This document shows positions 39,166 through 45,812 of a stretch of DNA of 64,000 nt, in pieces (position 1 is the first letter of the stretch; every line of letters begins with the position of its first letter). The notes beneath the pieces are model-generated. The model was not told the DNA's origin and ran no database searches. It saw only the letters and a program-made list of their open reading frames with translations. A program made the translations under genes and the position numbers. Where the stretch lies: positions 1 to 64,000 of IMG/VR virus record IMGVR_UViG_3300034105_003474; one strand, given 5' to 3'. The stretch comes from a virus.

Positions 39166-39647
39166 TATGCTCGTCTCCTGTTCTTTGTCCACTCGTGACA
39201 ACTATGTTTTGCTTGCTCATCTACTTGCTCTTGTGACATTCCTGCTGTAATCAACGGACGGTATCCGCATGAGTTACACGCAACGCCGAGGTACTCGGTG
39301 ACACCTTGTGCTATCTGATATGCGTGAACTGTTGTGTTGCCGTGCGTGCGCTCATTTAGATAAACCGTGATGAATACTTCGCAGTTTGCGCAACCGATGA
39401 TTTTGACATCTTTGCCGTCTGTCGGTGCTTGCTTTGTAAAGAAGTCAAACTTGAAGTGTTTGCAGGTTTCGCACTTGTCGTCAAGTTTGCGAACCTTTGC
39501 TACTTCTACTGCACCTTCGGTAACGACCTTCCAATGTGTTGGGAGGATGCCTTTCTTTTGTGCTTGCTCAATGAGGTGGTTGCGAACCGCCCATTGTGCA
39601 TAGGGCTTGGCGACTTTTGTTGCCTTTGCCTTTTTGACCTTTGCCAT
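39165..39647 (-). CDS. Zinc-ribbon hypothetical protein
   Basis: 160 aa. A basic N-terminus (AKVKKAKATKVAKPYAQWAV) precedes three CxxC-type sites: 'CETCKHFKFD', 'GCANCEVFI' and 'ACNSCGYRPLI', with a fourth Cys/His end 'HSCHEW'. Probably a nucleic-acid-binding zinc protein. AAGGAG upstream. Confidence 0.6.
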   Translation of the reverse strand: MAKVKKAKATKVAKPYAQWAVRNHLIEQAQKKGILPTHWKVVTEGAVEVAKVRKLDDKCETCKHFKFDFFTKQAPTDGKDVKIIGCANCEVFITVYLNERTHGNTTVHAYQIAQGVTEYLGVACNSCGYRPLITAGMSQEQVDEQAKHSCHEWTKNRRRA

Positions 39648-39689
39648 TTCTAGTATCTCCTTGTTTAGGTTTATCTAACTCGCTACTTA

Positions 39690-39850
39690 CACTATATACG
39701 CACGGTGTCATATAGTTGTGACATTTATAGACGCTAATAATAAATATACTTCTAATATATCAGGGGGCATAATATCCCCACCTTTATCCACAGCCTGTGG
39801 ATAACTAGATCGGGCAACACCATTTAGCACTAAGTCAAACAATCAGCAGG
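39690..39850. other. Candidate replication origin with inverted DnaA boxes
   Basis: Two perfect DnaA-box-like sites in inverted orientation, TTATCCACA (39784-39792) and TGTGGATAA (39796-39804), form a TTATCCACAG-C-CTGTGGATAA palindrome. To their left lies an AT-rich run (39715-39762, TAATAAATATACTTCTAATATATC-like) fit for unwinding, and CCGCCACCGT copy 7 lies to the right. A single box is also near copy 6. Host DnaA use is inferred. Confidence 0.5.
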
Positions 39851-39851
39851 C

Positions 39852-39875
39852 TATATACGCCACCGTTCAAGTTGG
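39852..39875 (+). repeat. CCGCCACCGT intergenic element, copy 7
   Basis: CTATATACGCCACCGTTCAA then GTTGG. Followed by AGCCCCGC (39918) and GCGGGACT (39943). Confidence 0.8.
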
Positions 39876-40019
39876 GTGATGTCTTGATGTCTTGATTGCG
39901 GGGATCGCCAAACCCCACAGCCCCGCGCCCGCGCATCGCGTCGCGGGACTCACAAGTCTCAGATTGTTCGTCGGGACTGTCGCCGTCGCATCCGCCGTTT
40001 GTTGGGATAGTGTTGGGAT

Positions 40020-40220
40020 ATGGCTCATCCCTTCAGTCGCAAACACTCCACTAACTTGCAGATCAGCAATGTCATTGACGCACTCGCGCAAACTGAGCCC
40101 GAACTATTTGGCGAGGGCAACGCCGTGCTAATGCCCGTCACACACTCCACAAGGCTCACGCTTGCAGACGATCTGCGTTCACACTATGAGCCACTCACCT
40201 ACCCTCATACGCACAAATAG
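40020..40220 (+). CDS. Small hypothetical protein
   Basis: 66 aa: 'MAHPFSRKHSTNLQISNVID' and 'FGEGNAVLMPVTHSTRLTLADDL'. It lies to the right of copy 7 and its hairpins. No ribosome site beyond GGGAT; moderate support. A GCCCGCCTACCG..CGGCAGACGGGC hairpin follows the stop (40219-40245). Confidence 0.45.
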   Translation: MAHPFSRKHSTNLQISNVIDALAQTEPELFGEGNAVLMPVTHSTRLTLADDLRSHYEPLTYPHTHK

Positions 40221-40246
40221 CCCGCCTACCGAACGGCAGACGGGCT
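40220..40246 (+). terminator. Hairpin after the gene at 40020
   Basis: GCCCGCCT-ACC-GAACGGC-AGACGGGC: arms AGCCCG-CC-T and AGACGGGCT around a loop; followed by ACTG, no clear T-run. Confidence 0.45.
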
Positions 40247-40266
40247 ACTGAACGCCTAAGAGTGAT

Positions 40267-40503
40267 CTAGGACTGCACCCAACCCCTTGGGGTATTCATC
40301 GCGTAAAGGTGCGGTATGACGCTCACGATGAGATCAGTGAACGCTTGCGCCACCTCATCGCGCGAGGACGATATACCTTGAATGAAGTCATCGTCAATAC
40401 GCCCATGAATGAGATCATCCACGATCGCACCGATAACACCGATACCTATTGCACCTATGCCGAGATAATTCTCCGCAAGTAATTCACGCACTGATAATTC
40501 CAT
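40267..40503 (-). CDS. Hypothetical helical protein
   Basis: 78 aa from ATG 40503 (ATGGAGAAAATT upstream). 'SVRELLAENYLGIGAIGIGVIGAIVDDLIHG' then 'DEVAQAFTDLIVSVIPHLYAM'. Glycine-rich hydrophobic helix could be membrane-associated. No family recognised. Confidence 0.55.
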   Translation of the reverse strand: MELSVRELLAENYLGIGAIGIGVIGAIVDDLIHGRIDDDFIQGISSSRDEVAQAFTDLIVSVIPHLYAMNTPRGWVQS

Positions 40504-40605
40504 AATTTTCTCCATTGTCTAGTTGCTTGGTAATCGGCTTGCGCCTTGTGCCTAGTTGGAATTGAATCCCACGCCGAACGCGCTAGGCGACTCACCTAGT
40601 GAGTG

Positions 40606-41046
40606 TTATGCACCGTGTGTGCCGTCACCGCCCATCGCGATAAGTGTTGCACGATTCCACGCCTCACGCACCGCATCGTTCGCAATGAGTGCCGTGTTGG
40701 TGGTGAGTAGTTCAATGACTTGCGCCTCAAACTGATCTAACGCCTTCGCGCTGTATCGTGCGATCGGTTGCGATGCAACCATGCCGTGTGGGTAGTTCAC
40801 CGTGTCAAAGATCGTGAACTGCACCGACTCATAACCACGCGAACGATCGTAATGCGCGAACTGAATGAACGCTGTGAATCGCTTGCGATCTGCATCGTGC
40901 GAGATACCGAGTGACACCATCCCACCGACTAGTTCGCCTTCAAACTGAATTGACTGCGAAGGACTGTACCAACGGTAAGAGATCTCGCGATCCTTCACCT
41001 TGCGTATTGCTTGTGCGAAGTTCGCACCTTGAGTCATAACTGACAT
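40606..41046 (-). CDS. Hypothetical phage protein
   Basis: 146 aa from ATG 41046 (GGAGTTAGAT upstream); longer in-frame start at 41166 lacks a ribosome site. 'SQSIQFEGELVGGMVSLGISHDADRKRFTAFIQFAHYDRSRGYESVQFTIF' is a beta-rich core. DNA has a distinct GATC/GCGA-rich style compared with neighbours. No family recognised. Confidence 0.55.
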   Translation of the reverse strand: MSVMTQGANFAQAIRKVKDREISYRWYSPSQSIQFEGELVGGMVSLGISHDADRKRFTAFIQFAHYDRSRGYESVQFTIFDTVNYPHGMVASQPIARYSAKALDQFEAQVIELLTTNTALIANDAVREAWNRATLIAMGGDGTHGA

Positions 41047-41091
41047 ATCTAACTCCATTCCTAGTAGATAAGCGATATTGCTTATACACAC

Positions 41092-41113
41092 ACAATACGC
41101 AAGGGGTGTTGCA
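41092..41113 (-). promoter_or_regulatory. TGTTACACCC-box-like promoter for the gene at 40606-41046
   Basis: TGCAACACCC (41104-41113), CTTGCG, TATTGT (41092-41097) on the minus strand. It belongs to the subclass with TTGCG/GTGCG directly before the -10 and a second GTCACAC upstream. Confidence 0.6.
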
Positions 41114-41189
41114 TAGTGTGACATCGCCCGATCAGGCAGATCAGCCACACCGAGATCAGGATTCACGATCTGCGATCCGACTCACGATC

Positions 41190-41213
41190 TATATCCGCTA
41201 CCGTTCAAGTTGG
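41190..41213 (+). repeat. CCGCCACCGT intergenic element, copy 8
   Basis: TATATCCGCTACCGTTCAAG then TTGG, with one core substitution (CTACC). Followed by AGCCCCGC (41271), AGTCCCGC (41300) and GCGGGACT (41321). Confidence 0.75.
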
Positions 41214-41391
41214 GGACTCAGATCCGCGATCCGCCCGTGCGACGCGCCCGCCCGCGCACGGCGACGGAGCCCCGCAAGTATTTGTTTACCCGCATCAGTC
41301 CCGCGTGCATCGTCGCACGGCGGGACTCGCAAGTCGTTGGCGACAAACAGTTGCGTTTGAAACGGTTGCGACACTCGGACTTAGAAACAGC

Positions 41392-41423
41392 AAAAGCCCC
41401 CACCCGACAGAAAGGTGAGGGCT
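41392..41423 (-). terminator. Rho-independent terminator, copy 1
   Basis: AGCCCTCACC...GGTGGGGGCTTTTG on the minus strand, ending the gene at 41440. The stem and flank GCACGAGCCCTCACC are the same as in the terminator at 41687. Confidence 0.8.
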
Positions 41424-41439
41424 CGTGCCGAACCGAAGT

Positions 41440-41580
41440 TTACTTACTTGCCTCCAAGAGTGCTTGGAAGTTTGCGAACTCCTGCTCGCATGACAAACAA
41501 TGCCACACGGTGGTTGGGTTGGAGTCCGATGCAACTGCGCTATCTGTGTGCTTGTGTCCTTCAATGCACGGATCGTACAT
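41440..41580 (-). CDS. Small zinc-finger-like protein
   Basis: 46 aa from ATG 41580 (GAAAGGCTAGGC upstream). 'DPCIEGHKHTD' and 'WHCLSCEQEFANFQALLE' give two Cys/His clusters. It is followed by a terminator at 41392. Function unknown. Confidence 0.58.
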   Translation of the reverse strand: MYDPCIEGHKHTDSAVASDSNPTTVWHCLSCEQEFANFQALLEASK

Positions 41581-41686
41581 ATGCCTAGCCTTTCGTTTAG
41601 AGGGGCTGTATCGCCCCTGTGTACTCATTACGCACGCACCATCGCTGATTGTGCCTGAGACGCACCACAAGCCCCCCTAGGAACGC

Positions 41687-41715
41687 AAAAAGCCCCCACC
41701 CGAAGGGTGAGGGCT
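41687..41715 (-). terminator. Rho-independent terminator, copy 2
   Basis: AGCCCTCACCC-TTC-GGGTGGGGGCT then TTTTG on the minus strand, ending the gene at 41732. Almost the same sequence as the terminator at 41392, so one is probably a duplicate. Confidence 0.85.
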
Positions 41716-41731
41716 CGTGCCTGTGAAGGAA

Positions 41732-42154
41732 CTATGCGGAGAGTGCTGACACCTTCGCGCGAACATTCGCAATGTTCGTGAAGTGCTTCACGCCTTCCGC
41801 GGTGGTGAAACCAACCTTGACCACGCCGTAACCGTCCTCCTCGGGTGCGACCCAAAAGACCACGCCGACCGTGCCTTTAGGAACTTTGCGTCCCTTGAAC
41901 ACCTCAACGGTTTGACCCTTGACGACTTCGCCGTCCGCGACCAACTGTGCGAGACGCTCCGCATTGCGACGGACGATCTCCGCCCACCTTGCGACTGCCT
42001 CCTCCGTGTGACGGTGGGGTTGCTTCCAACGACCAACGCCACCCTCGTACTCGCGACCTGCACGCTCCGCGAGATAACGCACACCATTGCGGTTTACATC
42101 AAAGAAAACCTCTTCTCCGCACCCGCCACACCCGAACCTTTTACCGTTTTCCAT
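41732..42154 (-). CDS. Zinc-knuckle protein with SH3/KOW-like segment
   Basis: 140 aa. 'FGCGGCGEEVFFDVN' CxxC at the N-terminus; 'VVKGQTVEVFKGRKVPKGTVGVVFWV' resembles a KOW/SH3-like strand pair. The DNA is clearly more GC-rich than neighbouring genes, which suggests recent transfer. GAAGGAGGAGTT upstream of the ATG; served by the box promoter at 42188. Function unknown. Confidence 0.6.
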   Translation of the reverse strand: MENGKRFGCGGCGEEVFFDVNRNGVRYLAERAGREYEGGVGRWKQPHRHTEEAVARWAEIVRRNAERLAQLVADGEVVKGQTVEVFKGRKVPKGTVGVVFWVAPEEDGYGVVKVGFTTAEGVKHFTNIANVRAKVSALSA

Positions 42155-42187
42155 AACTCCTCCTTCAGAGGTCTAGTAGTTGTAATC

Positions 42188-42209
42188 AGAATACGCACAG
42201 GGTGTGACA
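42188..42209 (-). promoter_or_regulatory. TGTTACACCC-box promoter for the gene at 41732-42154
   Basis: TGTCACACCC (42200-42209), TGTGCG, TATTCT (42188-42193) on the minus strand, with a further GTCACAC at 42213-42219. The clearest member of the GCG-subclass. Confidence 0.68.
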
Positions 42210-42219
42210 GAGTGTGACT

Positions 42220-42688
42220 TGGATAAACCTAAACGAAGGGACGGCGAAGCCGCTTTCTGACAGCGAAGCAGCGTTGCGGGCGAAGCCGCTCGGCATCGCT
42301 GGCTTTCCTGCTCCGCAGCGATGCATCTCATACACAGCCCCGCAAACCGCGTGGCTACGCGGGACTATGGGCGCATCAGAAGAAGAAAGAAGACAAACCC
42401 GGTTGGGAACGTTGGGACAGGACCCGACGCACATTTTTGTAAAAAAGACAACTTTTTACGCGTTTTAGAAAACACCAATTTTTCACTAATTTTATGGTTT
42501 TTGAAAGCCTTATTCCATAAGGGTTTTACGGAACAGGTTTTCAGGAAACTTCTGAGCCAACACAAAAAACATCAAAAAGAACAACTTTTGAAAGATCCGG
42601 CTGCCAGGTCCCACAATTCCGGGCAGGTCCTGCTTCAGGCTTCTCGGAAGCCCCGCTTAGTTACTTGTGCTGAAGCACAGCGCGGGAC
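42220..42688. other. Intergenic region with hairpins and AT-rich segment
   Basis: Contains GATAAACCTAAAC, two GGCGAAGCCGCT palindrome-like units (42242, 42279), AGCCCCGC/GCGGGACT pairs at 42337/42358 and 42650/42682, and an AT-rich stretch (42440-42590) with no convincing long gene. One tiny rightward ORF is listed separately. Confidence 0.45.
42367..42468 (+). CDS. Possible micro-protein after GCGGGACT
   Basis: 33 aa starting ATG 42367 immediately after CGCGGGACT, as does the gene at 33118. 'MGASEEERRQTRLGTLGQDP' then 'FVKKTTFYAF'. Support is only this contextual parallel. Confidence 0.3.
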   Translation: MGASEEERRQTRLGTLGQDPTHIFVKKTTFYAF

Positions 42689-42889
42689 TCAGAAGAGGGT
42701 TGGCGCATCATCAAATTGGTTGCGTACCTCAGTACAGATTTTGTGGGCATACCCGAGTGGGGCGGAAGGTTTTTTTGGTGTCCCCAAGTATTTTCCATCT
42801 CGGTATTCAACCCATGAAACGATCTTCACACAGTAGGCGTGGTTCGTTGTGTCTATTTCTTGTTCACAGATGGAGCAGTTGACTTTCAT
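42689..42889 (-). CDS. Small zinc-finger-like protein
   Basis: 66 aa: 'VNCSICEQEIDTTNHAYCVKIVSWVEYRDGKY' and 'YAHKICTEVRNQF', a C4/HC-type small finger. Directly follows the gene at 42890 in the leftward run. Function unknown. Confidence 0.55.
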   Translation of the reverse strand: MKVNCSICEQEIDTTNHAYCVKIVSWVEYRDGKYLGTPKKPSAPLGYAHKICTEVRNQFDDAPTLF

Positions 42890-43114
42890 TTATGCGGTTG
42901 CTTCTGCCTTTAGTGGTGCAACGATCACGGAGAGTAGATCTTCTACAGGGAACTGTAGATCACTATGCGACCTGATGTCAAGGAGTAGATCAACCATTTC
43001 TGATGATGACACGAGTTCGCGACCCGAGATATGTTTGATCGCATTGTCTATGAGGTCGGTGATAGTGCTAATTTGTTGTGCTGTTTCCAAGAGACTTCTT
43101 CTTTCTAGGTGCAA
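42890..43114 (-). CDS. Small helical hypothetical protein
   Basis: 74 aa. 'LLETAQQISTITDLIDNAIKHISGREL' and 'MVDLLLDIRSHSDLQF'. The annotated ATG overlaps the upstream gene by 47 bp; a TTG at 43091 is an alternative start that lessens the overlap. No family recognised. Confidence 0.5.
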   Translation of the reverse strand: MHLERRSLLETAQQISTITDLIDNAIKHISGRELVSSSEMVDLLLDIRSHSDLQFPVEDLLSVIVAPLKAEATA

Positions 43115-43268
43115 TAGTTGGTAGATAGTTTATCGCATAATCGTAGGTATGACGCAGACAAACGATGTGGTCGTTGTACACCGAGAGTGCTGTAGAGCAC
43201 CCTTCTAGTGCACAACGACGAACGCCGTTGCCATCTGTTTTGGGTTTGAGGACGGTGTTACTCTCCAA
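43068..43268 (-). CDS. Small Cys-containing hypothetical protein
   Basis: 66 aa from TTG 43268 (uncertain start). 'RRCALEGCSTALSVYNDHIVCLRHT' may form a short zinc knuckle (C..C..C.H). Basic C-terminus 'APRKKKSLGN'. Confidence 0.42.
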   Translation of the reverse strand: MESNTVLKPKTDGNGVRRCALEGCSTALSVYNDHIVCLRHTYDYAINYLPTIAPRKKKSLGNSTTN

Positions 43269-43707
43269 GTTTCGCCCACTCTTCGTCGCCGATGAGTTCT
43301 GATGCTTGCAGTATTGCTTCCTCTATATCAAAGTGCACGCAGTTCAACCAACCCGCTTCGCCAACTGTGTCGTCGTCTGCGTACAGATCAAACCATGCGT
43401 TGTTGTCAAACTCAATGCGTTCTTCGTCTATTGCTTTCTGCAACTGCTCATCTGTTTCAATGCCTGCTTCTGCGAGACGGTCGGAGTATCTGATCACCTG
43501 ATAGTTCGCATTGTCAATGCGTGCTTCTTTGCTGTCCCAAACATGGAGACGCATTTCGCCATCGCAGTAAACGCTGATGGTGCGGTCTTTGAAGGTAACC
43601 CGTGCCACGAGTTGGTGTGCATTTGCGTCCCAAACATAGAACGCAGGGTCTTTGCAGAACTCTCGCTCATGCGGTGACTGTTCTCGGGTGATAATTAGGT
43701 CTTGCAT
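43258..43707 (-). CDS. Hypothetical phage protein
   Basis: 149 aa. CTTCTCC complement gives GGAGAAG upstream of ATG 43707. 'KDPAFYVWDANAHQLVARVTFKDRTISVYCDGEMRLHVWDS' and 'YQVIRYSDRLAEAGIETDEQLQKA'. It uses the box promoter at 43738. No family recognised. Confidence 0.57.
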   Translation of the reverse strand: MQDLIITREQSPHEREFCKDPAFYVWDANAHQLVARVTFKDRTISVYCDGEMRLHVWDSKEARIDNANYQVIRYSDRLAEAGIETDEQLQKAIDEERIEFDNNAWFDLYADDDTVGEAGWLNCVHFDIEEAILQASELIGDEEWAKLGE

Positions 43708-43737
43708 TACTTCTCCTTGTTTCTAGTAGTTGTACCA

Positions 43738-43759
43738 AGAGTAATACGAGGGTGTTGTG
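43738..43759 (-). promoter_or_regulatory. TGTTACACCC-box-like promoter for the gene at 43258-43707
   Basis: CACAACACCC (43750-43759), TCGTAT, TACTCT (43738-43743) on the minus strand; ATAACC lies just upstream. A weaker box with the exact 6-bp spacing. Confidence 0.52.
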
Positions 43760-43762
43760 CGG

Positions 43763-43966
43763 TTATGCGTTTCCTAACAGCGCCAATGCTTCGTCTATTT
43801 CTATGGTTGTTTTGATGGAGTGGTCGCCGTCGTATGCAACCGTGACATAGTTTGCGCCAACGGACGGGTTCTCTGCGAGATCGCAAATAGACCCGTACGC
43901 CTGTGCTACCGCATCTAGATGGTTATCTGCCTCGTAGACCATTTGCCAAGTGACTAGGTATTGCAT
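43763..43966 (-). CDS. Hypothetical phage protein
   Basis: 67 aa from ATG 43966 overlapping the upstream stop (TGATG). 'QYLVTWQMVYEADNHLDAVAQAYGSICDLAENPSVGANYVTV', acidic. No family recognised. Confidence 0.55.
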   Translation of the reverse strand: MQYLVTWQMVYEADNHLDAVAQAYGSICDLAENPSVGANYVTVAYDGDHSIKTTIEIDEALALLGNA

Positions 43967-44178
43967 CAGACGGACAGACTTTCCTGCCACGAGAACATTG
44001 GGGTAACACCGAACTCGTCTTTTACGGAACGGGTGCTGACTTCAACATCAACCTTGTATTGCTCCAACGATGCGAGGATATCTGCAAGTTCCGCCTTGTC
44101 GGTTGCGATACGGTAACGCAACTCGTGCATACGGGTATTTAGGGTCTCAAATGTTTGCTTTTTGTTACGGAGTTTCAT
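43966..44178 (-). CDS. Small coiled-coil protein
   Basis: 70 aa. 'FETLNTRMHELRYRIATDKAELADILASLEQYKVD' is a coiled coil; C-terminus 'TPMFSWQESLSV'. No family recognised. Confidence 0.55.
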   Translation of the reverse strand: MKLRNKKQTFETLNTRMHELRYRIATDKAELADILASLEQYKVDVEVSTRSVKDEFGVTPMFSWQESLSV

Positions 44179-44564
44179 TATTTATCTGCCTTTCGGTCTG
44201 CTTGTGGGTCTCTTATCTCATACTGACGACTTTCGCGTTTTACGAAGATGTCAGGACGATCTTGAACGATCTTGCGGACGGTTGCTTCTGATATGTCACC
44301 GATTTCTGCAAGTTCTTTTACAGTTATCAACTCAAAGACATGGTTCTTGCACCAAGACAAAATGTCTTGCTTGCCGTCTTGTGCTGTACGCCAACCTTCA
44401 CTTGGTTGTGCCTGTGCCAAGAGTTCTGCCTTGATGTTGTTTGGTACGAGATCACGGACACGCTTAGGTACTTGCGCAACCCAAACAGGTTTCCCATAGG
44501 TGTTGATCGCTTCAGTAACTTCGCGTATCGCGTCGTCTAGTTGTGTGTCTACTTCGTTACTCAT
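44178..44564 (-). CDS. HTH-containing regulatory protein
   Basis: 128 aa from ATG 44564. C-terminal helix-turn-helix: 'ITVKELAEIGDISEATVRKIVQDRPDIFVKRESRQYEI'. The N-terminal half is helical and acidic. The start codon is 7 bp past the -10 of the box promoter at 44572, so the mRNA is leaderless. Because it lies at the head of a leftward operon of box-controlled genes, it is one candidate for a regulator of that class. Confidence 0.6.
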   Translation of the reverse strand: MSNEVDTQLDDAIREVTEAINTYGKPVWVAQVPKRVRDLVPNNIKAELLAQAQPSEGWRTAQDGKQDILSWCKNHVFELITVKELAEIGDISEATVRKIVQDRPDIFVKRESRQYEIRDPQADRKADK

Positions 44565-44571
44565 AGTGTCT

Positions 44572-44593
44572 ACTATACGCAACGGGTGTGACA
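44572..44593 (-). promoter_or_regulatory. TGTTACACCC-box promoter, leaderless, for the HTH gene
   Basis: TGTCACACCC (44584-44593), GTTGCG, TATAGT (44572-44577) on the minus strand; ATG 44564 starts seven bases downstream. A further GTCACACAC lies just upstream. Confidence 0.68.
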
Positions 44594-44608
44594 AAGTGTG
44601 TGACCCCA

Positions 44609-44866
44609 TTAGAACGGTTCTGCTGTTCGCATGGACTCAGGTACTACAAGTGCGCTTTGTGCTTCGTTCAGTACCGTCATTGTCTGAGAAATGATGTTGC
44701 TGGTTTTTAGTACTGCGCCCTTGAACACCGCTGACTGTTCTTGTGTGCCAACTCGTGATAGTTCTTGTTCAAGAACTTCGTAAATGCTGTGTATCGCTTT
44801 CTCAATGCGACTCAAACTTGCTGAGTCTGCATCAAAGATTTGTGCGAGTGTTTGTGTTCTTTCCAT
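44609..44866 (-). CDS. Small helical hypothetical protein
   Basis: 85 aa. 'SLSRIEKAIHSIYEVLEQELSRVGTQEQSAVFKGAVLKTSNIISQTMTVL', largely helical. GAAAGG upstream. The last gene of the leftward operon fed from 44.9 kb. No family recognised. Confidence 0.55.
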   Translation of the reverse strand: MERTQTLAQIFDADSASLSRIEKAIHSIYEVLEQELSRVGTQEQSAVFKGAVLKTSNIISQTMTVLNEAQSALVVPESMRTAEPF

Positions 44867-45154
44867 AATTTGCTTATCACCCTTTCAGGCTTCTAGGTTT
44901 ATCTAACAATACCATTATATATACACCTCAGTCAAATAGCAACCCCCCAAACAAACAAATGTTCGCCTCAAACTTTTATATCCGCCACCGTTCGGTTTGG
45001 TGTATCCCATGTGTATGCCTGCTTGTTGGGTGGGGCTGTCCCACTTCTGAGCCCCGCTCGGATTTCCCCCCTTTCCTTCACGCGGGGCTGAGAAATACTT
45101 GCAAATGTTTGGGGACTCAGATAAACTAAAAGAAAGTACTAGAAAAGAGGCTAA
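44867..45154. other. Divergent control region with element copy 9
   Basis: 288 bp between leftward (44866) and rightward (45155) genes. GATAAACCTAG motif near 44900 and TTGACT..TATTGT promoter-like boxes face left; CCGCCACCGT copy 9, GGGGCTGTCCC and AGCCCCGC/GCGGGGCT (45049-45090) follow; GATAAACTAAAAG (45120) precedes the rightward gene. Confidence 0.5.
44977..45000 (+). repeat. CCGCCACCGT intergenic element, copy 9
   Basis: TATATCCGCCACCGTTCGGT then TTGG. The rightmost copy found; none were seen outside 28.4-45.0 kb. Confidence 0.8.
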
Positions 45155-45754
45155 ATGGTTCAGGAAGAACTAAAGGTTTTAGAACAAGTCACTAAACAAT
45201 GGGTTTTGTGGCGCAAAAATAACAATATTCAAAAGAACTCGTGCATCTTGGCATGCAACTTTGCGCACCAACTGTTGGTTCGTTTGGGGGTGGAACACGA
45301 AGTCCTTCCCGTCGGAACCACAGTTTTCAACCGTAAAGGTTGGGAGATGTTTGGAACCGCAGTCAACCAACTACCTGATGATGCGTGGACAGTTCATTGT
45401 TCAAGCCAAACAACAGGTTCAGGTTTTGGCGGACACACCGTAATACATACGGAGAACTACTTTCTAGATTTGACGGCGTTACAGTTTTCCCGTCCTGAGC
45501 ACGAAATCTTCATTGGTGAAACTTTGATAGTCCCGTTGGAAAAGATGGAAGTCTTTGAGCGGGGCTCACAACCACATGCGGTGCATCTCGCATTCCGCAC
45601 CAACAAGTTTTGGACTTTCCCGATTGGTTCAGGTTTGTATTCGTACTACCTAGAGAAGTGGAACACGATCTACCGCAAGTCGCCCGATTGGAACATCTCG
45701 GCAAAAGAGTTAGGTATCCCGAGCATCATTGAGGAAATGCGAAAAGGTAGTTGA
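45155..45754 (+). CDS. Putative transglutaminase/papain-like Cys-His protein
   Basis: 199 aa. 'KNSCILACNFAHQLLVRLGVEHEVLPV' (possible catalytic Cys), 'GFGGHTVIHTENYFLDLTALQF' (possible His and Asp) give the order Cys, His, Asp of transglutaminase-like cysteine peptidases, as in small actinobacterial proteins with 'SCILA..' and 'GHLV'. No signal peptide. Might cleave or crosslink a host protein; start is AGAGGC upstream of ATG 45155. Confidence 0.5.
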   Translation: MVQEELKVLEQVTKQWVLWRKNNNIQKNSCILACNFAHQLLVRLGVEHEVLPVGTTVFNRKGWEMFGTAVNQLPDDAWTVHCSSQTTGSGFGGHTVIHTENYFLDLTALQFSRPEHEIFIGETLIVPLEKMEVFERGSQPHAVHLAFRTNKFWTFPIGSGLYSYYLEKWNTIYRKSPDWNISAKELGIPSIIEEMRKGS

Positions 45755-45779
45755 CATTGCTATATATATTGGATACACT
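45751..45779 (+). promoter_or_regulatory. Sigma-70-type promoter, rightward
   Basis: TTGACA (45751-45756), 17-bp spacer, TACACT (45774-45779), inside the last codons of the preceding gene. CTACTAGAAATACAAGGAG follows before ATG 45813. Confidence 0.78.
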
Positions 45780-45812
45780 TTTATTACCTACTAGAAATAC
45801 AAGGAGCAAGAA

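Noticed and set aside
41210-41680. Rightward ORF across hairpins and the zinc-finger gene at 41.2-41.7 kb
   Set aside because: It spans element copy 8's hairpins, a terminator and a supported leftward gene.
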